The notes under the pieces: generated by a model
Told to the model about the DNA's origin: nothing
The model's database searches: none
What the model saw: the letters and a program-made list of their open reading frames with translations, nothing else
Shown here: in pieces, positions 23,418 through 34,037 of the stretch
How positions within the stretch are numbered: position 1 is the first letter of the stretch
How the letters are laid out: each line of letters opens with the position of its first letter
Assembly (NCBI RefSeq): GCF_963853665.1
Contig: NZ_OY970459.1
Location: 5,208,001-5,272,000, forward strand
Length of the DNA stretch: 64,000 nt
Direction: 5' to 3'
From: Mycobacterium decipiens
GTDB taxonomy: Bacteria; Actinomycetota; Actinomycetes; Mycobacteriales; Mycobacteriaceae
Translations under genes and position numbers: made by a program

Positions 23418-24884
23418 CTACTGAAGCGGGGCGGCCGTCGGCTTTACCGGCGCCGGCAACGCGGTGGCACCCATCAGATACCGGTCCGCACCGGCCGCCG
23501 CGGCCCTGCCCTCGGCAATCGCCCAGACGATCAATGACTGACCCCGGCCCATATCACCGGCTACGAACACACCGGAAACCGAAGTGTCGAAGTCGGCGCC
23601 GCGGGCCACGTTCCCGCGCTCGGTGAACTTCACCCCGAGGTCGGTGAGCAGGCCAGGCTTCTCCGGGCCGACGAAGCCCATCGCCAGCAACACCAGGTCG
23701 GCCTCGAGCTCGAAGTCGGAGTCCTCAACCTTGACGAACTTGCCGTCCTGCATGGTCACCTCGTGTGCCCGCAGCGCGCGCACGCTCCCGTCCTTGCCGA
23801 CGAACTCCTCGGTGTTGACCGAGAACACCCGCTCACCACCTTCCTCGTGCGCCGCCGATACCCGGTACATCAGCGGGTAGGTCGGCCACGGGGTGGATTC
23901 GGCGCGGGCGTCTGGTGGACGCGGCATGATCTCGAACTGGTGCACGGCGATCGCACCCTGGCGGTGCACGGTACCCAGGCAGTCCGCCCCGGTATCGCCG
24001 CCGCCGATGATGACGACTTTCTTGCCCTTGGCGGTGATCGGCGGCTGCCCGTTGTCGTCTAGGACGTCATCGCCTTCTTGCACCCGGTTGGCCCATGGCA
24101 GAAATTCCATCGCTTGATGGATGCCATCCAGCTCGCGGCCGGGAATCGGCAACTCGCGCCACGCGGTTGCACCACCGGCCAGTACCACCGCATCGAAATC
24201 GGCGCGTAGCTGTTCGGCGGAAATGTCGACTCCGACGTTGACACCGGACCGGAATTCGGTTCCCTCGGCCCGCATTTGGTCCAGACGCCGATCAAGGTGC
24301 CGCTTTTCCATTTTGAATTCCGGGATGCCATAGCGCAGCAATCCGCCAATGCGATCGTCGCGCTCGAAAACGGTAACGCTGTGACCCGCGCGGGTGAGCT
24401 GCTGGGCGGCAGCCAGGCCGGCGGGTCCCGAACCCACCACGGCGACGGTCTTTCCGGTCAGCTGCTGCGGCGGAAGCGGCTGCACCCAGCCTTCGTCGAA
24501 GGCCTTGTCGATGATCTCCAGCTCGATCTGCTTGATCGTCACCGGATCCTGGTTGATGCCGAGCACACAGGCCGGCTCGCACGGTGCCGGACACAGCCGG
24601 CCCGTGAAGTCGGGAAAGTTGTTGGTGGCGTGCAGCCGTTCGATCGCGTCGCGCCAGCGGCCCCGACGCACCAGGTCGTTCCATTCCGGGATCAAGTTAC
24701 CCAGCGGACATCCGTTGTGACAGAACGGAATGCCGCAGTCCATGCAGCGAGTCGCCTGTTGGCGCAAGGTCTCGTTATCGAATTCCTCGTAGACTTCCTG
24801 CCAGTCGCGCAGCCGCAGCGGGACAGGCCGGCGCTGCGGCAACTTCCGGTCGGTGTACTTGAGGAAGCCGCTCGGATCAGCCAT
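23418..24884 (-). CDS. gltD: Glutamate synthase small subunit GltD
   Basis: 488-residue NADPH-dependent small subunit of glutamate synthase (glutamine + 2-oxoglutarate to two glutamates). ATG 24884 gives [20 protein letters not shown], the expected mycobacterial start. N-terminal cysteines for Fe-S clusters are [17 protein letters not shown] and [12 protein letters not shown] binds at [15 protein letters not shown] (about 148-162) and NADPH at [13 protein letters not shown] (about 290). The C-terminal [21 protein letters not shown] is the second FAD contact. It overlaps gltB by 8 bp. Confidence 0.98.
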   Translation of the reverse strand: MADPSGFLKYTDRKLPQRRPVPLRLRDWQEVYEEFDNETLRQQATRCMDCGIPFCHNGCPLGNLIPEWNDLVRRGRWRDAIERLHATNNFPDFTGRLCPAPCEPACVLGINQDPVTIKQIELEIIDKAFDEGWVQPLPPQQLTGKTVAVVGSGPAGLAAAQQLTRAGHSVTVFERDDRIGGLLRYGIPEFKMEKRHLDRRLDQMRAEGTEFRSGVNVGVDISAEQLRADFDAVVLAGGATAWRELPIPGRELDGIHQAMEFLPWANRVQEGDDVLDDNGQPPITAKGKKVVIIGGGDTGADCLGTVHRQGAIAVHQFEIMPRPPDARAESTPWPTYPLMYRVSAAHEEGGERVFSVNTEEFVGKDGSVRALRAHEVTMQDGKFVKVEDSDFELEADLVLLAMGFVGPEKPGLLTDLGVKFTERGNVARGADFDTSVSGVFVAGDMGRGQSLIVWAIAEGRAAAAGADRYLMGATALPAPVKPTAAPLQ

Positions 24885-27800
24885 GCGCAGCCGCCATGAT
24901 CGCCTTGTCGACATCCACGCCGTCGCGTTCGGCCAGAGCGATCGCTTCCAGGACCCGCTTGTAGTCACGCGGCATTACCTTGGTGAAGTGACGCTGCTGT
25001 CCCGCCCAATCGGCCAGGATCCGCCGGCCGACCGCGGAATCGGTGGCGTCGACGTGCGCCTGTACGGTGCCGTACAGCCAGTCCACGTCATCCTCGTCGA
25101 GGGTCTCGAGTTCGACCATCTCCGAATTCAGGTTGGCCGGCAGTTCACCATTGGGGTCGTACACATAGGCCACACCGCCGGACATACCGGCCGCGAAGTT
25201 ACGGCCCGTGCGGCCCAGGATGACCACCCTGCCTCCAGTCATGTACTCGCACCCGTGATCGCCCACACCCTCGACCACAGCGTGGGCCCCGGAGTTGCGC
25301 ACCGCGAACCGTTCGCCGACCACGCCGCGCAGGTAGACCTCCCCGCTGGTGGCGCCGAACAGAATCACGTTGCCCCCGATGATGTTGTCTTCAGCTACAT
25401 AATCCTGCGGTGCGTCGTCGGACGGCCGCACCACAATCCGGCCACCGGACAGCCCCTTACCGACGTAGTCATTGGCGTCGCCGTAGATGCGCAAGGTAAT
25501 TCCATTGGGTACAAAGGCGCCGAAGCTGTTGCCCGCCGATCCGTCGAACGTGATGTCGATGGTTCCATCCGGCAAGCCTTGGCCGCCATAGGCCTTCGTC
25601 AGCTCGTGGCCGAGCATGGTGCCCACCGTGCGGTTGACGTTGCCTATGGTGGTGGAGAACCGGACGGGTTTCCCGGAATCCAGTGCTTCCCTGCTCATCA
25701 CGATCAGCTGCTGATCGAGCGCCTTGTCCAGGCCGTGATCCTGGCGCGAGCTGCAGTACAGATCCTGATTCATGAAGGCCGATTCCGGCTCGTGGAGCAC
25801 GGGCGTCAGATCCAACCTGTGCGCCTTCCAGTGTGCGCGTGCCAACGTGGTGTCCAACGCACCGGCTTGGCCGACCGCCTCGTTCAAGGTGCGGAAGCCC
25901 AACTGCGCCATATATTCCCGGATTTCCTCGGCAACGAACATGAAGAAGTTCTCCACGAACTCGGGCTTTCCGGTGAACCGCTCGCGCAGCACCGGGTTCT
26001 GGGTGGCGACACCGACCGGGCAAGTGTCGAGGTGGCACACCCGCATCATGATGCAGCCGGCGACCACCAATGGCGCCGTGGCGAAGCCGAATTCTTCCGC
26101 CCCGAGCAGCGTGGCGATCATCACGTCGCGGCCCGTCTTTAGCTGACCGTCCACCTGGACCACAATTCGATCGCGTAACCCGTTGAGCAACAAGGTCTGT
26201 TGCGTCTCGGCCAGACCCAACTCCCACGGTGCGCCGGCGTGCTTCATCGATGTCAGCGGGGTCGCGCCGGTGCCGCCGTCATGCCCGGAGATCAGGACCA
26301 CGTCGGCATGCGCTTTGGAAACTCCAGCCGCAACCGTCCCTACCCCATTTTCGGAGACCAGCTTCACGTGCACCCGCGCGGACGGGTTGGCGTTCTTCAG
26401 GTCGTGGATCAGCTGCGCCAGATCCTCAATGGAGTAGATGTCGTGGTGGGGCGGCGGCGAGATCAGTCCGACACCTGGCGTTGAGTGCCGGACCTCGGCG
26501 ACCCACGGGTACACCTTGTGTCCCGGAAGTTGGCCTCCTTCACCAGGTTTCGCACCTTGCGCCATCTTGATCTGGATGTCGGTGCAGTTGGTCAGGTAGT
26601 GCGAGGTAACCCCAAATCGTGCGGAGGCGACCTGCTTGATCGCACTGCGGCGCCAGTCCCCGTTAGGGTCGGGGTCATAGCGGCGGGCGTCCTCGCCGCC
26701 CTCACCGCAGTTCGATCGGCCCCCCAGCCGGTTCATCGCAATGGCTAGCGTCTCGTGCGCCTCAGCGGAGATCGAACCGTAGCTCATCGCCCCCGTCGAG
26801 AAGCGCTTGACGATTTCGCTGGCGGGTTCGACCTCGTCCAGCGGAACCGGCGGACGCACGCCGGTACGGAACTTGAGCAGACCACGCAGCGACGCCATCC
26901 GCTCGCTCTGATCGTCGACCAGCCGGGTGTACTCCTTGAAGATCTTGTACTGGCCGGTCCGCGTGGAATGCTGCAGCTTGAACACCGTCTCCGGGTTGAA
27001 CAGGTGGTACTCGCCCTCGCGGCGCCACTGGTATTCCCCGCCCACCTCGAGTTCGCGGTGCGCGCGTTCGTCCGGCCGGTCCAGGTAGGCCAGCCTGTGC
27101 CGGGCGGCGACGTCGGCGGCGATGTCTTCCAGGGTGATCCCGCCGGTGGGGCAGGTCAGCCCGGTGAAGTATTCGTCGAGCACTTCCTCGCAGATGCCGA
27201 CCGCCTGGAACAGTTGGGCACCGGTGTAGGAGGCCAGCGTCGAGATGCCCATCTTGGACATCACTTTCAGCACACCCTTACCAGCGGCCTTGACGTAGTT
27301 GTTCAGCGCCGTGTCGCGATCTAGCCCATTGGAAAAGCCGTCGATGACGCCACGGTCGATCATGTCCTCGATCGACTCGAACACCAGATAGGGATTCACC
27401 GCGGCGACACCGCAACCGACCAGCATCGCCATGTGATGCACTTCGCGGGCATCACCGGATTCGACCACCAAACCCACCTGGGTGCGGGTCCGGTCGCGCA
27501 CCAAGTGGTGGTGCACCGCACCAACGGCGAGCAGCGACGGTATGGGTGCCATCCGCTCGTCGGACTCGCGGTCGGACAAGATGATGACTCGCGCACCATC
27601 GGCAATCGCCGCAGACGCCTGCTCGCGTATCTCGGTGAGCGCGGCGGCCAGCCCGGCGCCTCCCTCGGCGACCTGGTACAGACAGCGAATCACTTTGGAT
27701 CGCATACCGTGCGGGCGCCCATTGACCTCATCGTCGGGGTTGAGGCTGACCAGCTTGGCCAGCTCGTGGTTACGCAGAATCGGCTGGGGCAGCACGATCT

Positions 27801-29472
27801 GGTGACACGAGTGCTCGTCCGGGTTCAGCAGGTCACGCTCACCGCCGGTGGTGCCCTGCAGGCTGGTCACCACCTCCTCGCGAATGGCGTCCAACGGCGG
27901 GTTGGTCACCTGGGCGAACAGCTGATGGAAGTAGTCGTAGAGCATCCGGGGACGCTGCGACAGCACCGCAACTGGAGTGTCGGTCCCCATCGACCCGATC
28001 GGCTCGGCTCCGGCCCGAACCATCGGCGCCACCAGCAGGTTGAGTTCCTCGTAGGTGTAACCGAATGCCAACTGCCGCATGACGAGTCGATGGTGGGGCA
28101 TCCGCACGGCCTTACCCGCCGGTAGTTCGTCGAGCGGAACCAGCCCTTGGTCGAGCCACTGCTGATAGGGGTGCTCGGCCGCCAGCTCCGCCTTGATCTC
28201 CTCGTCGTCGACGATGCGGCCCTGCGCCATGTCCACCAGGAACATCCGGCCCGGCTGCAACCGCATCCGGCGTACCACCTTCGACGGAGGTAGGTCCAGC
28301 ACACCGGCCTCGGAGGCCATCACCACCAAACCGTCGTCGGTGACCCAGATCCGCGATGGGCGCAGGCCATTGCGGTCGAGGACAGCGCCCACCACCACGC
28401 CGTCGGTGAACGTCATCGACGCCGGACCGTCCCACGGTTCCATTAGCGACGCGTGGTACTGGTAAAACGCGCGCCGCGCGGGGTCCATCGACGCGTGGCG
28501 TTCCCACGCTTCGGGGATCATCATCAACACCGCGTGGGCCAAGCTGCGTCCACCCAGATGCAGCAGCTCAAGCACCTCGTCGAAGCGCGCGGTGTCGGAG
28601 GCGCCCGGTGTACAAATCGGGAACAGCTTCGCCACGTCGGCTTCCGAGCCGAAGATGTCGGTTTTGATCAACGCCTCACGGGCCCGCATCCAGTTCTCGT
28701 TGCCAGTGACGGTATTGATCTCCCCGTTGTGGGCGATTCGCCGGAACGGATGCGCCAGCGGCCAGGACGGGAACGTGTTGGTGGAGAATCGGGAGTGCAC
28801 AATGCCCAGTGCGCTGGTCAACCGGTCGTCCTGCAGGTCCAGGTAAAACGCTTTCAGCTGCGGGGTGGTCAGCATGCCCTTGTAGACGAACGTCCGGCCG
28901 GAGAGGCTGGGGAAGTAGACGGTTTCCCGGCCGGGCCCGTCTTGGCCTGGGCCTTTGGTGCCGAGTTCGTGCTCGGCGCGCTTGCGCACGACGTAGCAGC
29001 GCCGTTCCAGCGTCATACCGGAGGCCCCCGCGATGAACACCTGCCGGAAGGTGGGCATCGCGTCGCGAGATAAGGCACCCAGCGACGAGTCGTCGGTGGG
29101 CACGTTTCGCCAACCCAGTACCTGCAGCCCCTCGGCTTCGGCGATCTTCTGCACCGCGGCGCAGGCCGCCGCCGCGTCTTTGGACGACTGCGGCAAGAAT
29201 GCGATACCGGTGGCGTAGCTGCCCGGGGCGGGCAACTCGAAATCAACGACCTCCCGGAGGAATGCGTCCGGGACCTGAATGAGGATGCCGGCGCCGTCGC
29301 CGCTGCGCGGTTCGGCGCCCTGGGCGCCGCGATGTTCAAGGTTGAGCAACGCGGTAATCGCCTTGTCCACAATGTCGCGGCTACGCCGGCCGTGCATATC
29401 CACGACCATGGCTACCCCGCACGAATCGTGTTCGAATGCGGAGTTGTACAGCCCGACGCGCTTGGGCGTCAT
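24877..29472 (-). CDS. gltB: Glutamate synthase large subunit GltB
   Basis: About 1531-residue ferredoxin/NADPH-type glutamate synthase large subunit. A short propeptide ([17 protein letters not shown]) precedes the Ntn nucleophile Cys in [15 protein letters not shown], which becomes the N-terminus after processing. Glutaminase, central, FMN (TIM-barrel) and C-terminal beta-helix domains follow in order. The [3Fe-4S] ligands are in [17 protein letters not shown] 29472 is preferred; GTG 29478, two codons upstream, is an alternative. It forms an operon with gltD. A large amount of antisense open frame is caused by high GC content, not genes. Confidence 0.98.
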   Translation of the reverse strand: MTPKRVGLYNSAFEHDSCGVAMVVDMHGRRSRDIVDKAITALLNLEHRGAQGAEPRSGDGAGILIQVPDAFLREVVDFELPAPGSYATGIAFLPQSSKDAAAACAAVQKIAEAEGLQVLGWRNVPTDDSSLGALSRDAMPTFRQVFIAGASGMTLERRCYVVRKRAEHELGTKGPGQDGPGRETVYFPSLSGRTFVYKGMLTTPQLKAFYLDLQDDRLTSALGIVHSRFSTNTFPSWPLAHPFRRIAHNGEINTVTGNENWMRAREALIKTDIFGSEADVAKLFPICTPGASDTARFDEVLELLHLGGRSLAHAVLMMIPEAWERHASMDPARRAFYQYHASLMEPWDGPASMTFTDGVVVGAVLDRNGLRPSRIWVTDDGLVVMASEAGVLDLPPSKVVRRMRLQPGRMFLVDMAQGRIVDDEEIKAELAAEHPYQQWLDQGLVPLDELPAGKAVRMPHHRLVMRQLAFGYTYEELNLLVAPMVRAGAEPIGSMGTDTPVAVLSQRPRMLYDYFHQLFAQVTNPPLDAIREEVVTSLQGTTGGERDLLNPDEHSCHQIVLPQPILRNHELAKLVSLNPDDEVNGRPHGMRSKVIRCLYQVAEGGAGLAAALTEIREQASAAIADGARVIILSDRESDERMAPIPSLLAVGAVHHHLVRDRTRTQVGLVVESGDAREVHHMAMLVGCGVAAVNPYLVFESIEDMIDRGVIDGFSNGLDRDTALNNYVKAAGKGVLKVMSKMGISTLASYTGAQLFQAVGICEEVLDEYFTGLTCPTGGITLEDIAADVAARHRLAYLDRPDERAHRELEVGGEYQWRREGEYHLFNPETVFKLQHSTRTGQYKIFKEYTRLVDDQSERMASLRGLLKFRTGVRPPVPLDEVEPASEIVKRFSTGAMSYGSISAEAHETLAIAMNRLGGRSNCGEGGEDARRYDPDPNGDWRRSAIKQVASARFGVTSHYLTNCTDIQIKMAQGAKPGEGGQLPGHKVYPWVAEVRHSTPGVGLISPPPHHDIYSIEDLAQLIHDLKNANPSARVHVKLVSENGVGTVAAGVSKAHADVVLISGHDGGTGATPLTSMKHAGAPWELGLAETQQTLLLNGLRDRIVVQVDGQLKTGRDVMIATLLGAEEFGFATAPLVVAGCIMMRVCHLDTCPVGVATQNPVLRERFTGKPEFVENFFMFVAEEIREYMAQLGFRTLNEAVGQAGALDTTLARAHWKAHRLDLTPVLHEPESAFMNQDLYCSSRQDHGLDKALDQQLIVMSREALDSGKPVRFSTTIGNVNRTVGTMLGHELTKAYGGQGLPDGTIDITFDGSAGNSFGAFVPNGITLRIYGDANDYVGKGLSGGRIVVRPSDDAPQDYVAEDNIIGGNVILFGATSGEVYLRGVVGERFAVRNSGAHAVVEGVGDHGCEYMTGGRVVILGRTGRNFAAGMSGGVAYVYDPNGELPANLNSEMVELETLDEDDVDWLYGTVQAHVDATDSAVGRRILADWAGQQRHFTKVMPRDYKRVLEAIALAERDGVDVDKAIMAAAHG

Positions 29473-29478
29473 TCCCAC

Positions 29479-30191
29479 CTAACCCTTCAGCAGACGTTCT
29501 GCGCGGCCGCGTTTGCGGATTCGACGGGGCCGCACCCGGAGGTAGCGGGCGAGACCCCTTCGGTCTTGTCGGTCGGCTGTCCGTCAAGCGGAAACAGTCC
29601 GGTCAGGGCTTCGTCCGTGCGCCGCTGAACGCCTAACCCTGGAATCGGGCTCGACAAGTCGTAAAACGATATGACAAAACCCGCCTGACATGCCAACTTT
29701 CCCCAATACTAACCCGTCGAGCGGCGGCACCGTACCTGCAGCGCGGCCAGCGACCAACCACGATGTCACGTGCAGCTTTCCCGGTCGACAATTGGCGGCG
29801 CTACCTGCGTGCCGAGCCGATCGCTAGCCACAGGAAACACTTAGATAAGTTTGCTGCGGTAGCTACAGGACACCCCTGGTTGCCGCTTGCAGCGGCGCGA
29901 GCAGCCGCCGGAACGGCGGGTATCCGTGTTGTTGCGTGGGGAAGTCGGCGCGGCGGCAACGCCGTGGAGCCCCCCAGAGTTTGCACAATACTAATAAGAG
30001 TCTAAAACAGACAACAAACTAGTCAGCCGCCGGTCCAGGACGGCCAACCCATCTCACGCGGCAGGCCGCCAACCGATACTGGGCGATACTGGTCAGCATC
30101 CGGCGTTGGCGGCCTGATCACGGGGCCTATCGGCCGCGCCCGCCCCAGCCGGCCACCGCCGGCGATCGGTCGCCTGTCAGCTGAGGAGCCC
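29479..30191. other. Intergenic region between gltB and the EspI-like gene
   Basis: About 710 bp with no gene supported. The gltB-proximal half is GC-rich and unremarkable. Around 29981-30010 the DNA is AT-rich (TTGCACAATACTAATAAG, then AAAACAGACAAC), which could hold a promoter for the downstream plus-strand gene. Confidence 0.5.
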
Positions 30192-31493
30192 ATGAACGAA
30201 CGCGACGAATTCATGCGGGACCGGGTGCGGCCACACCAACCGGGCGCGCCTCGCGGATATCCGCCCCAATCGCGGTCCGGAGATCCCCGACCGGCACCGC
30301 CGCCCGCTGTCGTGCCCCGGCCCCACCCGCGTGCTGCTCCCCCTAAACCACCCGGGCCACCACCACCTGCGCCCGCACCGCGACGACAGCCCGATCCCCC
30401 GCCGCCGTTGCCGCACCCGGCGCAGGCTACGCCACGATCCGACATCCCGCAGCGCCCGGCACCGGACCGGCCCCGCCCAGTGCCGGACCCGCAGTCACCA
30501 TCGCGCCAGCCGGCGCCGCACGCTGACGTCCCGCCGCCCGCGCCGAGCCCCTGGGCCGATCCCGCCCTGGCGCCGGTCCGCAGTCGGGCGCAACCCGGCG
30601 AGCGCGGTTGGCGACGCATCGCGCGGCTGGCCACCTTTGGCCTTGTCCACCCGGGCCCATCGGGCACGCAGCGCCAGGAGGCCGAGTTCGACTTGGCCAT
30701 CCGCACCGTCCTGCATGGCAACCACAAGGTCGGCGTGGTGGGCAAGGGGGGTGTCGGAAAGACATCGGTGGCGGCTTGCGTCGGATCGGTCCTCGCCGAA
30801 CTGCGCCGGCAGGACCGGATCGTCGCGATCGACGCCGACACCGCGTTCGGCAGGCTGAGTAGCAGAATCGATCCTTCGGTAGCCGACTCGTTCTGGGAGC
30901 TGACCGCCGACAAGAACCTGCAGTCGTTCACCGATGTCGCCGGGCGCCTGGGCAGGAATTCCGCCGGGCTGTACGTACTGGCGGGCCAGCCGGCACCCGG
31001 TCCGCGCCGGGTGCTCGATCCGGCGATCTACCGGGAAGCCGCGCTGCGGCTGGATCGCCATTTCGCGATCTCGGTTATCGACTGTGGCTCGTCGATGGAC
31101 GCAGCGGTCACCCAAGAAGTCCTGCGTGATCTGGATGCGCTGATCGTGGTGTCCTCACCGTGGGCGGATGGCGCCTCCGCCGCTGCCAAGACCATCGAAT
31201 GGTTGTCGGACCACGACCGCACGGGTTTGTTGCAACGCAGCATCGTGGTGCTCAACGATTCTGACGGGCACGCCGACAAGCGCACCAGGTCGGTGCTGGC
31301 CCGCGAATTCATCGAGCACGGACAGCTGGTGGTCCAGGTGCCCTTCGATCCCCATCTACGGCCCGGCGGCATCGTCGATGTGAGCCACGAAATGGCGCCA
31401 GCGACGCGGCTGAAGTTCCGGGAGATCGCGGCGACGGTCGCGCGGTACTTCGCGTCGCAACCCGATGGTGCGCGCGACAACCCGCCCCAGTAA
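30192..31493 (+). CDS. EspI-like ParA/MinD-family ATPase with Pro-rich N-terminus (Rv3860-like)
   Basis: 433-residue protein built like EspI of this window. Residues 1-135 are Pro/Arg-rich and disordered (APPPAVVPRPHPRAAPPKPP and similar). The C-terminal about 265 residues are a MinD/ParA-type ATPase with deviant Walker A GKGGVGKTSVAACVG near residue 186, VAIDADTAFGRLS, and VIDCGSSMD as Walker B. The M. tuberculosis equivalent, Rv3860, is an EspI paralogue of unproven role. A function in positioning or regulating a secretion system is inference. Upstream is the 710-bp gap; downstream lies the convergent sigma factor. Confidence 0.88.
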   Translation: MNERDEFMRDRVRPHQPGAPRGYPPQSRSGDPRPAPPPAVVPRPHPRAAPPKPPGPPPPAPAPRRQPDPPPPLPHPAQATPRSDIPQRPAPDRPRPVPDPQSPSRQPAPHADVPPPAPSPWADPALAPVRSRAQPGERGWRRIARLATFGLVHPGPSGTQRQEAEFDLAIRTVLHGNHKVGVVGKGGVGKTSVAACVGSVLAELRRQDRIVAIDADTAFGRLSSRIDPSVADSFWELTADKNLQSFTDVAGRLGRNSAGLYVLAGQPAPGPRRVLDPAIYREAALRLDRHFAISVIDCGSSMDAAVTQEVLRDLDALIVVSSPWADGASAAAKTIEWLSDHDRTGLLQRSIVVLNDSDGHADKRTRSVLAREFIEHGQLVVQVPFDPHLRPGGIVDVSHEMAPATRLKFREIAATVARYFASQPDGARDNPPQ

Positions 31494-31545
31494 CCGGGCT
31501 GGTCGCCGGATCTCCTCGTGCACAACCCATGCTGCCCACCGCCAA

Positions 31546-32472
31546 TCACCTCGGTGGCCTGACCCGCGACGAGCGGGCCGGTACGTGTCGGGCCGGCGCC
31601 GTGCGCGCCGACGGGTCCGCCGTCGCCACGATCTTGGCGACGAGACCGCCGCGGATGGTGAGCACAACAACGGCGAAGAGCCGCCGGTCACCGAACGCCA
31701 GCACCACCGGCTCCCCGGCCGGGCCGCTGACCAGCGTCACCCCCGGCCCCAGATAGCGCAGCAAGTTGGTGGCCACCTCGTGCGGCCCATGGCTGATCTG
31801 CGGTGGCGGCGGCGGGTCCGCCAGGACCGTCCCCGCCCCCCAGACCGTCGGATCCAAGACCGCGGTCAGCGCGGCGATATCGCCGTTGGCACATGCGGTG
31901 ATGAACTTCTCGGTGACCAGCTGGTGCTCGGCCGGGGCCACTTCGCTCAACCTTGGTTGTGCCGTCGCGAACTTGGCGCGCGCGCGTCGCGCCAGCTGGC
32001 GGCAGGTGCCAACGGGGCGGCCGACGGTTTCGGCGATCGTGCCGAACGGGACGCCGAACACGTCGTGCAAGACGAAAGCCACCCGCTCAGCGGGACTGAG
32101 TCTGCGCAGGACTTCCAACAGTGCAGTGCGGATCTCGTCGTCGAGGGTGACCCGGTTAGCGGGGTCCAAGCGGCGTGACTCGCCAATCGTGGCCCGCCGG
32201 TCGGCAACGGCGGGGTCGCCGGGCCGTTCGTAGCGGGCTCGCGCCGAACGCAGCTGATCCAGGCAGAGCCGGCTGGTGACCACGGTAAGCCAGCCGCGGA
32301 TATCGTCGATCCGGTTCGGATCCGCCCGTGAAAGCCGCAGGAACGCGTCTTGCGCCGCGTCTTCCGCGTCACCGACATCGCCGAGTATCTGGTACCCGAG
32401 ATTGACCAGATACGAATGGTGATGTCGCCAGGCCTCGATGACCTGGTCGCTCGGTGCCGGTGATTGGTTCAT
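31546..32472 (-). CDS. ECF sigma factor with SnoaL-like C-terminal domain, SigI-like
   Basis: 308-residue extracytoplasmic-function sigma factor of the type with a C-terminal extension (SigI/SigJ/ECF41 relatives). Region 2 is around residues 12-80 (DVGDAEDAAQDAFLRL, DDIRGWLTVVTSRLCLDQLRS) and region 4 around 115-165 (LRRLSPAERVAFVLHDVFGVPFGTIAETVGRPVGTCRQLARRARAK). Residues about 180-300 look like a SnoaL/NTF2-like domain that may regulate activity in place of an anti-sigma factor. It resembles M. tuberculosis SigI (Rv1189) most. It is divergent from an NmrA-family gene and absent at this position in M. tuberculosis as far as I recall. Confidence 0.85.
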   Translation of the reverse strand: MNQSPAPSDQVIEAWRHHHSYLVNLGYQILGDVGDAEDAAQDAFLRLSRADPNRIDDIRGWLTVVTSRLCLDQLRSARARYERPGDPAVADRRATIGESRRLDPANRVTLDDEIRTALLEVLRRLSPAERVAFVLHDVFGVPFGTIAETVGRPVGTCRQLARRARAKFATAQPRLSEVAPAEHQLVTEKFITACANGDIAALTAVLDPTVWGAGTVLADPPPPPQISHGPHEVATNLLRYLGPGVTLVSGPAGEPVVLAFGDRRLFAVVVLTIRGGLVAKIVATADPSARTAPARHVPARSSRVRPPR

Positions 32473-32500
32473 GAGTCATCGACGATTCGTTGGCCAGAAA

Positions 32501-32533
32501 AGTTACTCCGCCGACTTTAGGCGGGATGTAACT
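32501..32533. promoter_or_regulatory. Inverted repeat in the sigma-factor/NmrA divergent promoter
   Basis: AGTTACTCCGCC (32501-32512) faces GGCGG...TGTAACT (32520-32533): outer AGTTAC/GTAACT and inner CCGCC/GGCGG arms pair, with two extra bases on the right side. It sits between the divergent starts and could be an operator or the autoregulated promoter of the sigma factor. Confidence 0.45.
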
Positions 32534-32592
32534 TTCCCACCTTCCGGCGCGTCCTTGGTGAAGTAGCCGTCTCACCCGTAAGGAGGTGCGCT

Positions 32593-33459
32593 GTGACGAT
32601 CGTCGTCGTGACCGGAGCGACCGGCCATGTCGGCCGCCCTCTGGTCACCGAACTGGCCGCCGCGGGCGCCCGAGTGCGGGCGATCACCCGCACCCCGCGC
32701 TGCGCCGACTTTCCCCCTGGCGTCGAGACGGTCTGCTCGGCGGCAGCGGCACTACCGGGAGCATCGGCGGTGTTCCTCAACTCCCGCGCGCTGGGCCAAT
32801 CCCTCGCCGATGCGGTCGCCCGGTGTGTGGCCGCCGGAGTCACCAAGCTGGTTGCGCTGTCGGCCATCAATGTCGACGACGACTTCTCGCGGCAGCCATC
32901 GCGCTTCCGCGGGGACCGCAACGCGGAGGTTGAACAGCTCGCCGTCGACTCCGGGCTGGCCTGGGTAAGCCTGCGGCCCACGATGTTTGCCACAAACTTC
33001 AGCGGTATGTGGTCGGCGCAGATCCGTGCCGGTGATGTAGTGACCGGCCCGTATGCCGCGGCTTCCAACGCCCCGATCGCCGAGAGCGATGTTTCGGCGG
33101 TCGCGGCACGGGCCCTGCTCACCGACCACCTCGTGGGCCAGAAGATCGGGTTAACCGGTCCGCACGCGTTGACCAACGTAGAGCTCGTACAGACCATTGG
33201 CGCCGTCCTGAACCGTCCACTGCAGTATCGGGAAATACCGCCGGATGAGGCGCGGCGCCGATTTACCACCGTGGGTTTCACCGCCGAATTCGGGGAAGCC
33301 TATCTGGCCATGCTCGCGTCGACGGTCGGCGAACCCGCGCCGGTCACCCACAACGTGGCCAAGATCCTGGACCGCCCGGCGATCACGTTCGCTCAGTGGG
33401 TGTCCCAGCACCGTGACGTATTCACCAACCCGATCGAGCGGAGGTCCAGACATGGCTGA
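32593..33459 (+). CDS. NmrA-family NAD(P)-binding oxidoreductase/redox sensor
   Basis: 288-residue Rossmann-fold protein of the atypical short-chain NmrA/QOR2 group. The nucleotide-binding motif is VVVTGATGHVGRPLV at residues 3-17. Later conserved pieces are LSAINVDDDF, LRPTMFATNF and the NADP-linked substrate segment VGQKIGLTGPHALTNVELV. GTG 32593 follows AAGGAGG (32579-32585). It overlaps the nitroreductase gene by 8 bp, so the two are coupled. It may be an oxidoreductase or a redox-responsive regulator; its link to the divergent sigma factor suggests a stress cassette (inference). Confidence 0.82.
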   Translation: MTIVVVTGATGHVGRPLVTELAAAGARVRAITRTPRCADFPPGVETVCSAAAALPGASAVFLNSRALGQSLADAVARCVAAGVTKLVALSAINVDDDFSRQPSRFRGDRNAEVEQLAVDSGLAWVSLRPTMFATNFSGMWSAQIRAGDVVTGPYAAASNAPIAESDVSAVAARALLTDHLVGQKIGLTGPHALTNVELVQTIGAVLNRPLQYREIPPDEARRRFTTVGFTAEFGEAYLAMLASTVGEPAPVTHNVAKILDRPAITFAQWVSQHRDVFTNPIERRSRHG

Positions 33460-33910
33460 CATTTTGAATCCCCAACCGCCCCGCTACCTCAAGCCAATGA
33501 ACAAGGTCATGATGGCGGCGCAAAAGCTCGGGATACCGACCGGCCCCGCGATGGTGCTCACGGTGCCAGGCCGCAGGTCGGGTCGCCCGCGCAGCACACC
33601 GCTGACGCCGTTCGAATTTCGGGGCGGACTCTACGTTGTGGCCGGCTATCCCGGCGGGGACTGGGCGGCCAATGCCCGGGCCGCCCGCACCGGCACGCTG
33701 GCCCGGGGACGCCGGTCGCGACGGGTACACATCGTCGAGTTGACTGCCGAGGAAGCACGCCCGGTGCTGCGCGCGTTTCCTATTCAAGTGCCGGTCGGTG
33801 TCGCCTTCGCGAAGCGTTCCGGGATGGTGCGCGACGGCACGGCCGACGAATTCGAGGCACTGGCGGGAAGACTCGCCGTGTTCCGATTCGATCCGTTCGG
33901 CGGGCCGTAG
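33452..33910 (+). CDS. F420-dependent nitroreductase-family protein (DUF385/Ddn-like)
   Basis: 152-residue deazaflavin-dependent nitroreductase-family protein. ATG 33452 (GGAGG at 33440-33444) gives MADILNPQPPRYLKPMNKVM. The family core is MVLTVPGRRSGRPRSTPLTPFEFRGG followed by YVVAGYPGGDWAANARA, the split-barrel F420-binding region. Ddn of M. tuberculosis, a relative, reduces quinones and activates pretomanid; the substrate here is unknown. It is the last gene of the NmrA operon, overlapping by 8 bp. Confidence 0.85.
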   Translation: MADILNPQPPRYLKPMNKVMMAAQKLGIPTGPAMVLTVPGRRSGRPRSTPLTPFEFRGGLYVVAGYPGGDWAANARAARTGTLARGRRSRRVHIVELTAEEARPVLRAFPIQVPVGVAFAKRSGMVRDGTADEFEALAGRLAVFRFDPFGGP

Positions 33911-34037
33911 GGCAACACGGCGCCCAACGTAGGCAGCGCGAGAAACCTCTTTCGATTCCTCGCGCTGTCTACATTCAGGGCATGTCACCGCCACCCCACC
34001 GCAGACCCCTCGAATCAGCGGCTCCCTGGCGGTTGCG

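Noticed and set aside
24853..29073. Long open frames on the plus strand opposite gltB and gltD
   Set aside because: They lie wholly antisense to conserved glutamate synthase genes, have Arg/Gly/His-rich shadow composition and no ribosome sites.
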